Position numbers and translations under genes: made by a program. From NCBI GenBank assembly GCA_965221105.1, contig OZ244871.1, forward strand, positions 930,001 through 994,000: 64,000 nucleotides of DNA, written 5' to 3'. Origin of the DNA: GM7GCV1 sp965221105 (GTDB lineage Bacteria; Pseudomonadota; Gammaproteobacteria; Pseudomonadales; GM7GCV1). Positions 16,747 to 25,180 of this stretch are shown in pieces (the stretch's first letter is position 1; each line of letters begins with the position of its first letter). The notes beneath the pieces are model-generated. The model ran no database searches. It was not told the DNA's origin and saw nothing but the letters and a program-made list of their open reading frames with translations.

Positions 16747-18225
16747 ATGGAGCCAGCACGCCCAGTGACAACCAAAACCCCTGCTACTGACACCAAGCGC
16801 ACAAAGATACTTGCCACCCTGGGACCGGCCAGTTCCTCCCCAGACACAATCGAAGAACTCATCCTGGCTGGCGCAGACTGTTTTCGACTCAATTTTTCTC
16901 ACGGCACAGCTGAAGAACACATGTTGCGTGCAGAGACTGTTCGCAGCGTCGCCACCCGGCTGGGTGTGCACATCGGCATTCTCTGCGATCTGCAGGGACC
17001 AAAAATCAGGATAGCCCGGTTTTCCGCAGGCTACGTCGCCCTGCAACCCGGCGCAAGATTCGCCATTGACGCCGAACTCGATGAAACGGCCGGAAACAGC
17101 CAGGAGGTCGGGGTTCTTTACACAAATCTTGCACAGGATTGCGCGCCTGGAGATCACCTGCTTCTGGATGACGGGCGAATCGAACTTGAAGTACAGGCCA
17201 TATCTGGACAGCGCATCGAGTGCGAAGTGATCATCGGGGGCATGCTCACCGACAACAAGGGCATCAATCTGTCCGGTGGGGGACTGTCGGCAGAGGCACT
17301 GACTGAAAAAGATCTCACCGATATGCGGGTTGCCGCGGAGATAGACGCTGATTTCCTCGCCGTGTCCTTTCCCGGGAGCGCCGCTGACATGACAAGAGCC
17401 CGGGTTGAGGCAAACAAGGCCGGGTTCAGGGGAAAACTTGTTGCAAAGATAGAACGCGCCGAATGCCTGGAGTCGGCGGAGACTCTGGATGCGCTGATTC
17501 TGGCCTCTGATATCGCCATGGTAGCCCGCGGTGACCTCGGCATAGAGATTGGTGACGCGGCACTCGTCGGCGTACAAAAACACATCATTCTGAGAGCCAG
17601 ACAACTCAATCGGCCAGTGATCACCGCAACTCAGATGATGGAGTCCATGATTGAACATCCAATGCCGACACGGGCCGAGGTTTCCGACGTGGCCAATGCG
17701 GTTCTCGATGGAACTGATGCGGTCATGCTCTCAGCCGAAACTGCGGTGGGCAACCATCCGGTGAAGTGCATCGAGGCCATGACGCGCATCGTCACCGGGG
17801 CGGAACGCGAGAAAAGAAGCCGCGTCAGCCATCATAGGATGGACAGTACCTTCGAACGATTTGATGAAACAATCGCCATGGCGGCCATGTACGCGGCCAA
17901 TCACATGGACAATCCAAGAGCCATTCTCAGCCTGACGGAATCCGGTACGACACCCATTCTCATGTCCCGGATTCGCTCCGGCATACCGATCTACTGCCTC
18001 TCAAGAAATGCCGCAACTCTCAGGTCTCTCTCGCTGGTGCGCGGCACCTTTGCCCACCTGGTCAGTTTCGATGCAAATTCCGGCATCAACGAGACCATTG
18101 GTAAATCGCTCAAGCTGCTCCGGGAAAAGGGGGTGCTGACCAGTGGAGACCGGATACTGTGCACCATCGGCGACAGCATCGGCGAACGTGGCCAGACCAA
18201 CACGCTCAAAGTTCTCAGGGTATAG
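16747..18225 (+). CDS. pyk: pyruvate kinase (PykA type)
   Basis: 492 residues, with a ~15-residue N-terminal extension before RTKILATLGPASSS. LNFSHG, LCDLQGPKIRIARF (substrate and cation site), AVSFPGSAADM, KIERAEC with the catalytic Lys, MVARGDLGIEIG, ITATQMMESMIEHPMPTRAEVSDVANAVLDGTDAVMLSAETAVG and the C-terminal regulatory domain (LTESGTTPILMSRIRS) are all intact. It converts PEP and ADP to pyruvate and ATP. No good ribosome site precedes the chosen ATG. Monocistronic and convergent with the nuclease gene. Confidence 0.96.
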   Translation: MEPARPVTTKTPATDTKRTKILATLGPASSSPDTIEELILAGADCFRLNFSHGTAEEHMLRAETVRSVATRLGVHIGILCDLQGPKIRIARFSAGYVALQPGARFAIDAELDETAGNSQEVGVLYTNLAQDCAPGDHLLLDDGRIELEVQAISGQRIECEVIIGGMLTDNKGINLSGGGLSAEALTEKDLTDMRVAAEIDADFLAVSFPGSAADMTRARVEANKAGFRGKLVAKIERAECLESAETLDALILASDIAMVARGDLGIEIGDAALVGVQKHIILRARQLNRPVITATQMMESMIEHPMPTRAEVSDVANAVLDGTDAVMLSAETAVGNHPVKCIEAMTRIVTGAEREKRSRVSHHRMDSTFERFDETIAMAAMYAANHMDNPRAILSLTESGTTPILMSRIRSGIPIYCLSRNAATLRSLSLVRGTFAHLVSFDANSGINETIGKSLKLLREKGVLTSGDRILCTIGDSIGERGQTNTLKVLRV

Positions 18226-18255
18226 CGCTTGAGCACAGTGACTGTGCGAGCAGAA

Positions 18256-19179
18256 TCAGTGGACCTGAGCGAGAATCAGTGCGAGCCGCTCCGCGGCGAG
18301 GGCCATGCGTTCATACGCAATGACCTGACCCTCGGATATGTAGAACCGGTCTCCACCTGACCCTTCTTCAATGGAGTAGACAAAACGTGCCAGGCGGTAG
18401 CCTTCTGACAGCCAGGTCTCGGGGTTGAGATCCCGAGCCTGACGGGGCAAAACCGCTACCCGTTGGACAAATTCCACAGCTTCTTCCACTGAGGCAAATC
18501 CCACAAAAAAGTCCAGTGCCGAATCCCAGAATGAGTGCAGATTGGTTTCGCAGGCAAAGCTGTTGGGTGTGTAGCGAAAACAGAACCGGCTGCCGCCTTG
18601 ATCTGATTCACAGTTCCGACCTATCCGACTCATGCCATGCAGGGGCTGATGGGCGTCGCCCACAAAATGCACCAGCAGGGCCAGCGTGAGAATCCGGTTC
18701 TCTTCCGAACCACCCGACTCAGCCAGAAGCGCCCGGAGTCGTTCTATGGCCCAGGCAACGTCACTACCCGTATCGGACCGGCATTCAGTCACCTCGCTCT
18801 CATCCAGACCCGAAGAGTAGAACGCCCGGTTTCTATAGTGCCAGGTCGCGGTGTTTTCATCCGCTTGGGCCAAAAATTCTTCAGGAAGGCTTTCGGCGTA
18901 GCGGGTATACAGGCCTGCCAGTGATACCTCCCGGTGGTCGTCGGCAAAAACTGCCATCTGGGCGAATGCTGAGGTTCCGGGGAATGCCCTCATCAGATAG
19001 AGCCGCTTCTCGGATGACTGCTGACGAACCAGGGAAAACGCCTGCTGCTCAAGTCTTCTCTGCAATCCCGGCTCCAGCTTTTGCAGGGCGAGCTCCGCAA
19101 TGACCATGTGCTCGAACTGGCTCCAGGATAATGCAGAAGCAGAGCACAGGCAGGCCAACAGAAAAACCAGGTACCGCAT
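18256..19179 (-). CDS. secreted S1/P1-type zinc nuclease
   Basis: 307 residues; the start is placed at the ATG that begins a signal peptide (MRYLVFLLACLCSASALSW), which after cleavage would expose the Trp that serves as N-terminal zinc ligand in this family. Other ligands are visible in MRAFPGTSAF...FADDHRE, TATWHYRN, LALLVHFVGDAHQPLHG and LHSFWDSALD. These enzymes cut single-stranded DNA/RNA and act outside the cytoplasm, probably in phosphate or nucleotide scavenging. Six cysteines could form disulphides. Convergent with pyk; a 6-bp palindrome (GCACAG/CTGTGC at 18233-18249) lies between but has no T-tail. Confidence 0.9.
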   Translation of the reverse strand: MRYLVFLLACLCSASALSWSQFEHMVIAELALQKLEPGLQRRLEQQAFSLVRQQSSEKRLYLMRAFPGTSAFAQMAVFADDHREVSLAGLYTRYAESLPEEFLAQADENTATWHYRNRAFYSSGLDESEVTECRSDTGSDVAWAIERLRALLAESGGSEENRILTLALLVHFVGDAHQPLHGMSRIGRNCESDQGGSRFCFRYTPNSFACETNLHSFWDSALDFFVGFASVEEAVEFVQRVAVLPRQARDLNPETWLSEGYRLARFVYSIEEGSGGDRFYISEGQVIAYERMALAAERLALILAQVH

Positions 19180-19252
19180 TGTCTTCTCACCACTCTCAAT
19201 TGAACCGTTCCAGGGGCGCCGCACCCGGTTGCCCTGATCCACTGTCCGGGCG

Positions 19253-19276
19253 AAAAAAAACCCGCTTTGCAGCGGG
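19253..19276 (-). terminator. Rho-independent terminator of the glutamate-synthase-like gene
   Basis: On the minus strand CCCGCT-GCAA-AGCGGG is followed by eight T residues. It lies about 160 bp downstream of the stop at 19432 and upstream of the nuclease gene, so it separates the two minus-strand units. Confidence 0.85.
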
Positions 19277-19431
19277 CCACATCTCTTGGGTTTCCCCAAT
19301 GCACATCATTTTTTTGTTTTTCTACCCTCTCCTATACGAGCGCATCCTTTGATCGATTCGATCACATGGTGGCGCAGTTTATACCGGAAAAAGTGGAACC
19401 TTCAACAACTTTCTTGAACTTCACACATGTT

Positions 19432-20952
19432 TCAGGGGGCGGGTGTTGCTGGATCACGGGCTTTCGGCAGCGGATATACCTTATGCATGGCTTCAGGTAT
19501 ACCTCGATCATTGATGATCTGGGCATGTGTCCGGTTCAGGGCTCTGGGTTCCCGAACCCCGCAGGAATGCGCGATAACGCCAACTTCTCGATGTATGTTT
19601 TTGACGAAGTTTGCCACGCGAACTGCTTTCACTGTAGGGTCAAGCCCTCGCTGTAACTTGGGGTCATGCGTGGTGATACCGGTGGGACAGGTGTTCTTGT
19701 TGCACTGCATCGCCTGTATGCAGCCCAGGGCAAACATGAAGCCACGAGCCGTGGTTACAAAATCGGCACCCATGGCGTACGCCCAGGCGACCTCGGATGG
19801 TGTGATGAGTTTCCCGGAGCATATCAACCGGATACGCTCTTTCAGACCATATTCGATTAAGAGGTCCACAACCATCGGCAGGCTTCGTTTGAGCGGAATA
19901 CCCATGTAGTCCATCAATGCCTGTGGAGCCGCGCCGCTACCTCCGTCTGCACTGTCTATGGTGATAAAGTCCGGCGCGTATTCCAGGCCCCGTTCATGGA
20001 TGCCCTCGAAAAGATTGTGCAGCCAGGTGGTCTGTCCGATCACCGACTTGAAGCCGACCGGTTTCCCGGTCACCTCGCGAATGTGATGTATCCTGTCCAT
20101 GAGATCATCAACATTATTGATATCCCGGTGACCATTCGGGCTGATTGAGTCTCGCCCTTCGGCGATGCCGCGTATCCTGGCAATCTCGGCAGTAACCTTG
20201 GCACCCGGCAATATGCCACCCTTTCCGGGTTTGGCTCCCTGACTCATTTTGACCTCAAACATCCGCACCTGCTTGAACCCAGCGACCTCCCGAAGTCTGG
20301 TATCGCACAGGTTGCCCTGATCATCCCGAACGCCGTAGTTGGCCGTTCCAATCTGGAAGACAAGATCACAGCCACCTTCCAGATGCCAGGGACTGAGTCC
20401 ACCTTCACCTGTATTCATCCAGATGCCAGCCCTGGCAGCACCATGGGACAGGGCGCGAACTGCAGGCACCGAAATCGCGCCAAAGCTCATACCCGAGATA
20501 TTGATCAGCGAGCCCGTCGTGTAGACCTGTCGTGCGTATCCCTCTCCAAGAGTGAGATCTGCCGGGCTGGCGACATTCTCGCTCAGTGTCGGGAAGGGGC
20601 AATTGAGGAAAATGACATCTCCAGGCTGATCGAGTGGCCGGGTGGAGCCGAAGGCAAGTGTTGAATCAACATCTTTGGCTGCCCGATACACCCAGGATCT
20701 CTGGGCGCGATTGAAGGGCAGTTCTTCGCGATCCAGCGCAAAAAAGTATTGGCGAAAGAACTTCCCCAAATGCTCAAAACGGTACCGCAACCGGCCCAGG
20801 ACAGGATAGTTTCTGCGAATGGTGTGCTCGGTTTGCCTTCGGTCCACGACATACATAGAGATCAGCCAGACCAGGCCAAACAGAAGCAACCCCGCGAGCA
20901 GGGTGGCAACGACCTCGAAAAACTGCATCGTGAATGTTGCGAGTCGATCCAT
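19432..20952 (-). CDS. membrane-anchored FMN-binding glutamate synthase-like protein
   Basis: 506 residues. One or two hydrophobic segments at residues 8-35, then the GltB-type FMN barrel: YTTGSLINISGMSFGAIS, NTGEGGLSPWHLEGG, MSQGAKPGKGGILPGAKV, ITIDSADGGSGAAPQALMDYMGIPL, and a CNKNTCPTGITTHDP cluster-type cysteine motif. The family is widespread as single-gene proteins lacking the amidotransferase domain, so glutamine-dependent activity is unlikely and the real substrate is unknown. Monocistronic, ended by the terminator at 19253-19276. Confidence 0.9.
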   Translation of the reverse strand: MDRLATFTMQFFEVVATLLAGLLLFGLVWLISMYVVDRRQTEHTIRRNYPVLGRLRYRFEHLGKFFRQYFFALDREELPFNRAQRSWVYRAAKDVDSTLAFGSTRPLDQPGDVIFLNCPFPTLSENVASPADLTLGEGYARQVYTTGSLINISGMSFGAISVPAVRALSHGAARAGIWMNTGEGGLSPWHLEGGCDLVFQIGTANYGVRDDQGNLCDTRLREVAGFKQVRMFEVKMSQGAKPGKGGILPGAKVTAEIARIRGIAEGRDSISPNGHRDINNVDDLMDRIHHIREVTGKPVGFKSVIGQTTWLHNLFEGIHERGLEYAPDFITIDSADGGSGAAPQALMDYMGIPLKRSLPMVVDLLIEYGLKERIRLICSGKLITPSEVAWAYAMGADFVTTARGFMFALGCIQAMQCNKNTCPTGITTHDPKLQRGLDPTVKAVRVANFVKNIHREVGVIAHSCGVREPRALNRTHAQIINDRGIPEAMHKVYPLPKARDPATPAP

Positions 20953-21059
20953 GCTGTGTGTTCCTCATACCTAATTCTACGCCAACACGGGCATCATGAA
21001 AGAACCCAAGACCCTCGGCTCTCGTGACGTCCGGTAAAAAAAATCAAAACATCAACACA

Positions 21060-21332
21060 TCAAATGCCTTGAATCAGGGATTTTTTTTCAGCTGCGCTCA
21101 TCCTCTTGACCTCCATTTCCCGTCGGCTGGCACTGGACCTGTCCGGGTACGTTTCGGTATAGCGGACAGCACGCGGCACCCTGGCGCGAAAAAACTTTGC
21201 GCCCACGCCTTTAGTGCCCATACCCCGGTGTTCGAGGAAACGACGCTCCACATCGGTGGTGATTCCGGTATACAGGCTGCCATCATTACACTCAATAATA
21301 TACAGATGCCAAGGCTTTGTCGGTGTATCCAA
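21060..21332 (-). CDS. GIY-YIG nuclease family protein (UPF0213-like)
   Basis: 90 residues, normal for the single-domain family. HLYIIECNDGSLYTGITTDVERRFLEHR carries the GIY-YIG equivalent (LYI...LYTGIT) and catalytic Arg; PRAVRYTETYPDRSSASRREMEVKRMSAAEK includes the conserved Glu. The role of YhbQ-like proteins is not well defined (structure-specific DNA cleavage has been proposed for relatives). Divergent from the MarR gene, with about 120 bp between. Confidence 0.9.
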   Translation of the reverse strand: MDTPTKPWHLYIIECNDGSLYTGITTDVERRFLEHRGMGTKGVGAKFFRARVPRAVRYTETYPDRSSASRREMEVKRMSAAEKKSLIQGI

Positions 21333-21453
21333 TCTTTTTTCCCCGCAAAGGATGCCAATTACATTCTACCAGCGTAAAATCGCTGGCCGCCCTGAGCCGG
21401 AAGCAGGCCCAACAGGCACTGCTCGTTTTACTCACCATGCAAAGGAGTCCGCA

Positions 21454-21930
21454 ATGGCAAGCCGCATTGACGCCGATAGCCCTATCAATGATTACCTGAG
21501 TTTCAAGATCAGCGTGCTGTACCGACTGATGGTCCGCCGCACCGCGCGTTTTTTGAATTCGAACTACGACCTCTCCGTTGCGGAATGGTGGACACTTGCC
21601 CAATTGGCAGTCAAGTCGCCTGGAACTGTCAGTGGAATTGTCGAGCTTACCCAGAACGACAAGAGCCAGGTCAGCCGGTCTGTCACCACGCTCATCCAGA
21701 AAGGCCTGGTGCGCAAGGAAGATAATCCGGAGGATCGACGCAGCAGCCTGCTGTACCTGACAGAACAGGGCCAGACACACTATCAGGAAATCCTGCCGAT
21801 GCGGCAGAGAACACAGGCACTGCTGCTGCAGCAACTGATGCCAAAAGAGGCAGAAGTGGCAGAGCGCGCCATTGAAAAACTGACCAGCTTTCTTCTGGAA
21901 AACCCCGACCTTGTTGTCGCCGCAGAATAA
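21454..21930 (+). CDS. MarR-family transcriptional regulator
   Basis: 158 residues; start at the ATG with AAGGAG 6 nt upstream (longer frames overlap the divergent gene). LSVAEWWTLAQLAVKSPGTVSGIVELTQNDKSQVSRSVTTLIQKGLVRKEDNPEDRRSSLLYLTEQGQ is a standard MarR winged helix, with recognition helix around KSQVSRSVTTL and the wing NPEDRRSS. Flanking helices form the dimer. Its target cannot be read directly; the next gene is a YceI protein and the beta-oxidation genes lie 2-5 kb away. Confidence 0.9.
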   Translation: MASRIDADSPINDYLSFKISVLYRLMVRRTARFLNSNYDLSVAEWWTLAQLAVKSPGTVSGIVELTQNDKSQVSRSVTTLIQKGLVRKEDNPEDRRSSLLYLTEQGQTHYQEILPMRQRTQALLLQQLMPKEAEVAERAIEKLTSFLLENPDLVVAAE

Positions 21931-21936
21931 TGAAAA

Positions 21937-21965
21937 GCAGTGGATCTCTCCTCCCGATCCACTGC
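21937..21965. terminator. hairpin after marR gene
   Basis: A perfect 10-bp stem (GCAGTGGATC...GATCCACTGC) with a 9-nt loop begins 7 bp after the MarR stop. On the plus strand it is not followed by T residues; on the minus strand it is followed by TTTT. It may stop read-through or serve as a protein site. Confidence 0.35.
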
Positions 21966-22087
21966 GCGGAGGCTCGGGGCAGGGGAATGTCTCGGGACGG
22001 TCGCTGCTGAATGACCGGTCGGAACACATCATCTAAGGCCCCCCAGACTTTCAGGCCGTAAGTACGCATAACTCTTCAGTTTTGACC

Positions 22088-23164
22088 ATGCTCTTTCGCT
22101 CGATCTGTGTCCAGCTTCCTCTCAGTCTCCTCATTCTGGTGTGGCCATCACTTGTCTGGGCTCAAGACCCGACGGCTGAGCACCTTCCTGACGCGCCCGC
22201 GGTACCGGGTGATCTGAGTACTGAGCGTCCGGTTGATATCGGCGAGGTCGTAACGGTCCGCGGTCAGATTCTCGATTTCTCCTTCACACAACCCGAAACC
22301 CGCATTCTGCTCTCCAGCGATGGACTGGACTGGGAGTTGCTTGGACCTTCCGCGGTTGAACTGCGCCGCCTCGGTTGGGACAGTCAATCTCTCTTTGAGG
22401 GAGAGCTGGTCCTGGTGAAAGCCCTGCGTCTGCCAGGCGAGTTTGCTCAGGCACAGCTTATCAACCTGACCCGGGCCGATGGCACACAGCTGCTGACCGG
22501 CACGGGAGAAACTGAATCGGTACGTTTGGCTCACATTCAGTCTGGGACCTATGCGCTGGACCAGGAGTATCGCGATCTTGAATTTTCATTCAGCCATCTC
22601 GGTTTTTCAGACATTGATGTTGAATTCGAGCGGCTGCAGGCCAGTGTATTGTGGAATGCAGACGCACCCGAAGCATCAACAATCCAGATGGATATTGAGG
22701 CATCCAGCCTGAGATCGGGCATCACGGCGCTGGATGCAGCACTTCGCAGCCCTGCATTGTTCGACACACTCAATCACCCCAGAATCCGGTTCCACAGCAC
22801 CGGAGTCGAGATCACCGCATGGGATGAAATACTGATCAGCGGGCTGCTTGAGATACGCGGCACCCGCAACCCGGTTCAACTCAGGGCAATCCTCAACAGG
22901 GCTGCCACGAACCCGCGGAACGGACTTGAAACCGTTGGCATTTCCCTGGTGGGGGACATTCTGCGCAGCGACTGGGGGCTGACGGCTTTCCCTGAGCAGG
23001 CTGGCGACCGGATAAGAATATCCTTTGACGGTGAGTTTGCTCTGAGTGCCCACACACCCCCGCAGATGGATTCAGCTACCGGGCCTGAAGAGGACATCGC
23101 ATCGGGAACATCCACTGCAGACCCTGGGTCGCCGGGAAGCTCAAACGGAGCGCCCGGCCAATAG
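22088..23164 (+). CDS. exported protein with N-terminal DUF6152-like and C-terminal YceI domain
   Basis: 358 residues from the ATG at 22088 (a TTG two codons earlier is possible). Signal peptide (LPLSLLILVWPSLVWA-QD). Residues ~50-125 (IGEVVTVRGQILDFSFTQPETRILLS, then LRRLGWDSQSLFEGELVLVKALRLPG) resemble the DUF6152/OB-like metal-cofactor-type domain. Residues ~150-325 are a YceI lipocalin-like barrel (SGTYALDQEYRDLEFSFSHLGFSD, then LFDTLNHPRIRFHS and GDILRSDWGL), a fold that binds polyprenoid-type lipids. A Ser/Gly/Pro-rich tail follows. The combination in one chain is not the usual 190-residue YceI. Confidence 0.85.
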   Translation: MLFRSICVQLPLSLLILVWPSLVWAQDPTAEHLPDAPAVPGDLSTERPVDIGEVVTVRGQILDFSFTQPETRILLSSDGLDWELLGPSAVELRRLGWDSQSLFEGELVLVKALRLPGEFAQAQLINLTRADGTQLLTGTGETESVRLAHIQSGTYALDQEYRDLEFSFSHLGFSDIDVEFERLQASVLWNADAPEASTIQMDIEASSLRSGITALDAALRSPALFDTLNHPRIRFHSTGVEITAWDEILISGLLEIRGTRNPVQLRAILNRAATNPRNGLETVGISLVGDILRSDWGLTAFPEQAGDRIRISFDGEFALSAHTPPQMDSATGPEEDIASGTSTADPGSPGSSNGAPGQ

Positions 23165-23649
23165 ATGCTGTCCCTTTCAGACTGGAGAAGTACAGGTGAG
23201 CTCTATTGATGAGGAGCGAGCTCTATTTGATGTGCGCTTACAGGTGCTCGGTTCAAAGCCCTGGCCCTGAAACTTCAGGTACTCCAAATTTTCAGGCCAC
23301 GCTGCTTCAGCCACTTTGGGCAGCACATGTTCATCCACCTCTTGCCTGACTTCGTCTGCCTTTTCAACGAGAAACTCCGCCATGTCGGGACTACAGTTTA
23401 TTGCGCCGCAGGTACCATCGATACCTCGTGAAGTCAAAGACGGGCAGTGTCCTATGGAATATGAGCCCGAAGGAAAAACAACGCATTGGACTGCTAACCG
23501 GTGTGCCCTCTGCCCGCAAAGCCCCTGGAAAGCGATAGGTATGTTTATACCTGTATGATTCGCTGCACATACCGGAGAGGCGGCGCTGCTGACTGAACGC
23601 AATGCAGCCGTGCCATAGCCAGACAATCAGCGCATCGCGACCACGTTGA
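23165..23649. other. intergenic region without a confident gene
   Basis: About 485 bp between the convergent yceI-like and thiolase genes. Open frames exist on both strands, for instance one on the minus strand whose end reads MAEFLVEKADEVRQEVDEHVLP, but codon use, starts and lack of a recognisable family leave them unsupported. The right edge is a long C-tract. Confidence 0.4.
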
Positions 23650-23668
23650 CCCCCCCCCCCCCCCCCCC
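23650..23668. repeat. homopolymer tract of 19 C
   Basis: An uninterrupted run of 19 C (19 G on the minus strand) begins 5 bp beyond the thiolase stop codon. On the minus strand it would be in the 3' untranslated part of the thiolase mRNA and could form a G-quadruplex. Tract length may be unreliable in sequencing. Confidence 0.9.
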
Positions 23669-23673
23669 GAAAA

Positions 23674-24858
23674 CTAGAGCCTCTCAAAAAGTGCGGCGAT
23701 GCCCTGTCCGCCACCTATACACATGGTAGCAACCGCATATCGACCACCAGTGCGCTGCAATTCACAGACCGCTTTCACTGCAATCACGGTGCCTGTGGCC
23801 GCAACTGGGTGCCCCAGGGAAATGCCACTGCCGTTTGGGTTGAGCTTTTCCCCGGGGATATTCAGCTCACGGGCCACAGCGATAGCCGAGACGGCAAAGG
23901 CTTCATTCACTTCCCAGACATCTATATCCCCGACTGTCAGACCCTGTTGCTCCAGCAGTGATTTGGTGGCGGAAACCGGCCCGATTCCCATATATTTTGG
24001 TTCCACACCGACACAGGTATAGCCAACCAGGCGCGCCAGTGGCGTGCAGCCCCGTGCGTCTGCCGCCTCGCGTTCCATGAGGACAACGGCAGCGGCCGCA
24101 TCGTTAATGCTGGAAGCGTTCCCCGCTGTCACCGTGCCATCTTTCTTGAAAACAGGTTTCAGTTTGGCCATGTCCTCAAGGCTGGCATCGGCGCGAACAT
24201 TCTCATCCTGCTCAAACAGGGTCACACCTTTTCTGGTCTTGATCTCCACCGGCACAATCTGGTCTCTGAAATACCCGCCTTCAATGGCCGCCTGCGCGCG
24301 CCGGTGACTTTCAAACGCCATCTGGTCCTGTTCTTCGCGGGATATTCCCCATTTCTCGGCGATATTCTCCGCCGTTATGCCCATATGTGTCTTTTCGAAA
24401 GGGCAGTGCAGCGCCTGAACCATCATGTCCACCAGCCTGCCATCACCAAGGCGGTTACCGAAACGTGCGCCCGTTGCCATATAGGAACCACGGGACATCA
24501 CTTCCGTACCTCCGGCGATAACTGTTGTGCACTGACCAAGCTCAATGTGCTGTGCTGCGGTCACAATTGCCTGCAGTCCCGTGCCGCACACACGATTCAC
24601 GGTGAATGCAGGTGTTTCTATGGGCAGGCCTCCGTTCAGTGCCGCGACCCGTCCCATATAGAGGTCCCTGGGCTCGGTGGGAATGACATGACCAAATACA
24701 CAGTGCCCTATATCTTCAGACGACACGCCGGCACGCTTTACAGCCTCAGCCACCACGGTACCGGCCAGATCGGCAGGGGCATGGTTTTGCAAAGTACCGC
24801 CAAAACTACCTATGGCCGTGCGCACACCGCTGACCATCACTACCTCTTTAGCATTCAT
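23674..24858 (-). CDS. acetyl-CoA C-acyltransferase (AtoB/FadI-like thiolase)
   Basis: 394 residues. The nucleophile lies in VNRVCGTGLQAIVTAAQ, near residue 90; NEAFAVSAIAVAREL, NPNGSGISLGHPVAATG with the catalytic His, and the second Cys in ATMCIGGGQGIAALFE complete the active site. The N-terminus (KEVVMVSGVRTAIGSFGGTL) is of the biosynthetic/AtoB-PhaA type rather than classical FadA. It follows the multifunctional FadB-type gene on the same strand (322 bp apart), so it probably performs the thiolytic step of beta-oxidation. Confidence 0.93.
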   Translation of the reverse strand: MNAKEVVMVSGVRTAIGSFGGTLQNHAPADLAGTVVAEAVKRAGVSSEDIGHCVFGHVIPTEPRDLYMGRVAALNGGLPIETPAFTVNRVCGTGLQAIVTAAQHIELGQCTTVIAGGTEVMSRGSYMATGARFGNRLGDGRLVDMMVQALHCPFEKTHMGITAENIAEKWGISREEQDQMAFESHRRAQAAIEGGYFRDQIVPVEIKTRKGVTLFEQDENVRADASLEDMAKLKPVFKKDGTVTAGNASSINDAAAAVVLMEREAADARGCTPLARLVGYTCVGVEPKYMGIGPVSATKSLLEQQGLTVGDIDVWEVNEAFAVSAIAVARELNIPGEKLNPNGSGISLGHPVAATGTVIAVKAVCELQRTGGRYAVATMCIGGGQGIAALFERL

Positions 24859-25180
24859 ACTTTCTCCGTCTCCTCGTCGTGGCTACACCAGAGTGTGTTC
24901 CCCCGGACAACCGGTTCTACAACCCTGAATTCTCCGCTCTGCACCAGCGCCTGCAGGACACAACCGGCAATCACCGCCGGGCTATGCACGTCTTATGGTG
25001 AAGCGGTCGCGATACTCTTCGTGATCAATAATTTCCTGCAGGCCGTGCCAAGTTCCATCCCTGCGAATAGAATCCCGGCACCTTGGGCCAGTTTTCCTGA
25101 AAATTCTCTGAACTGACGGTCAGACCTGCATAATGCACTCGATCAATGGTTCTCATAACGCCTCCCCAGGTGCTCGAACA
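24859..25180 (-). other. gap inside the fad unit, possible gene remnant
   Basis: 322 bp between fadB and the thiolase gene. A plus-strand stretch reads PPDNRFYNPEFSALHQRLQDTTGN before stops intervene; it faintly resembles the start of pyridoxamine-phosphate-oxidase-like proteins but is too short to claim. Otherwise nothing is recognised. Confidence 0.3.

Noticed and set aside
16678..17658. Minus-strand open frame of 326 codons
   Set aside because: Shadow of pyruvate kinase; no motifs of its own.
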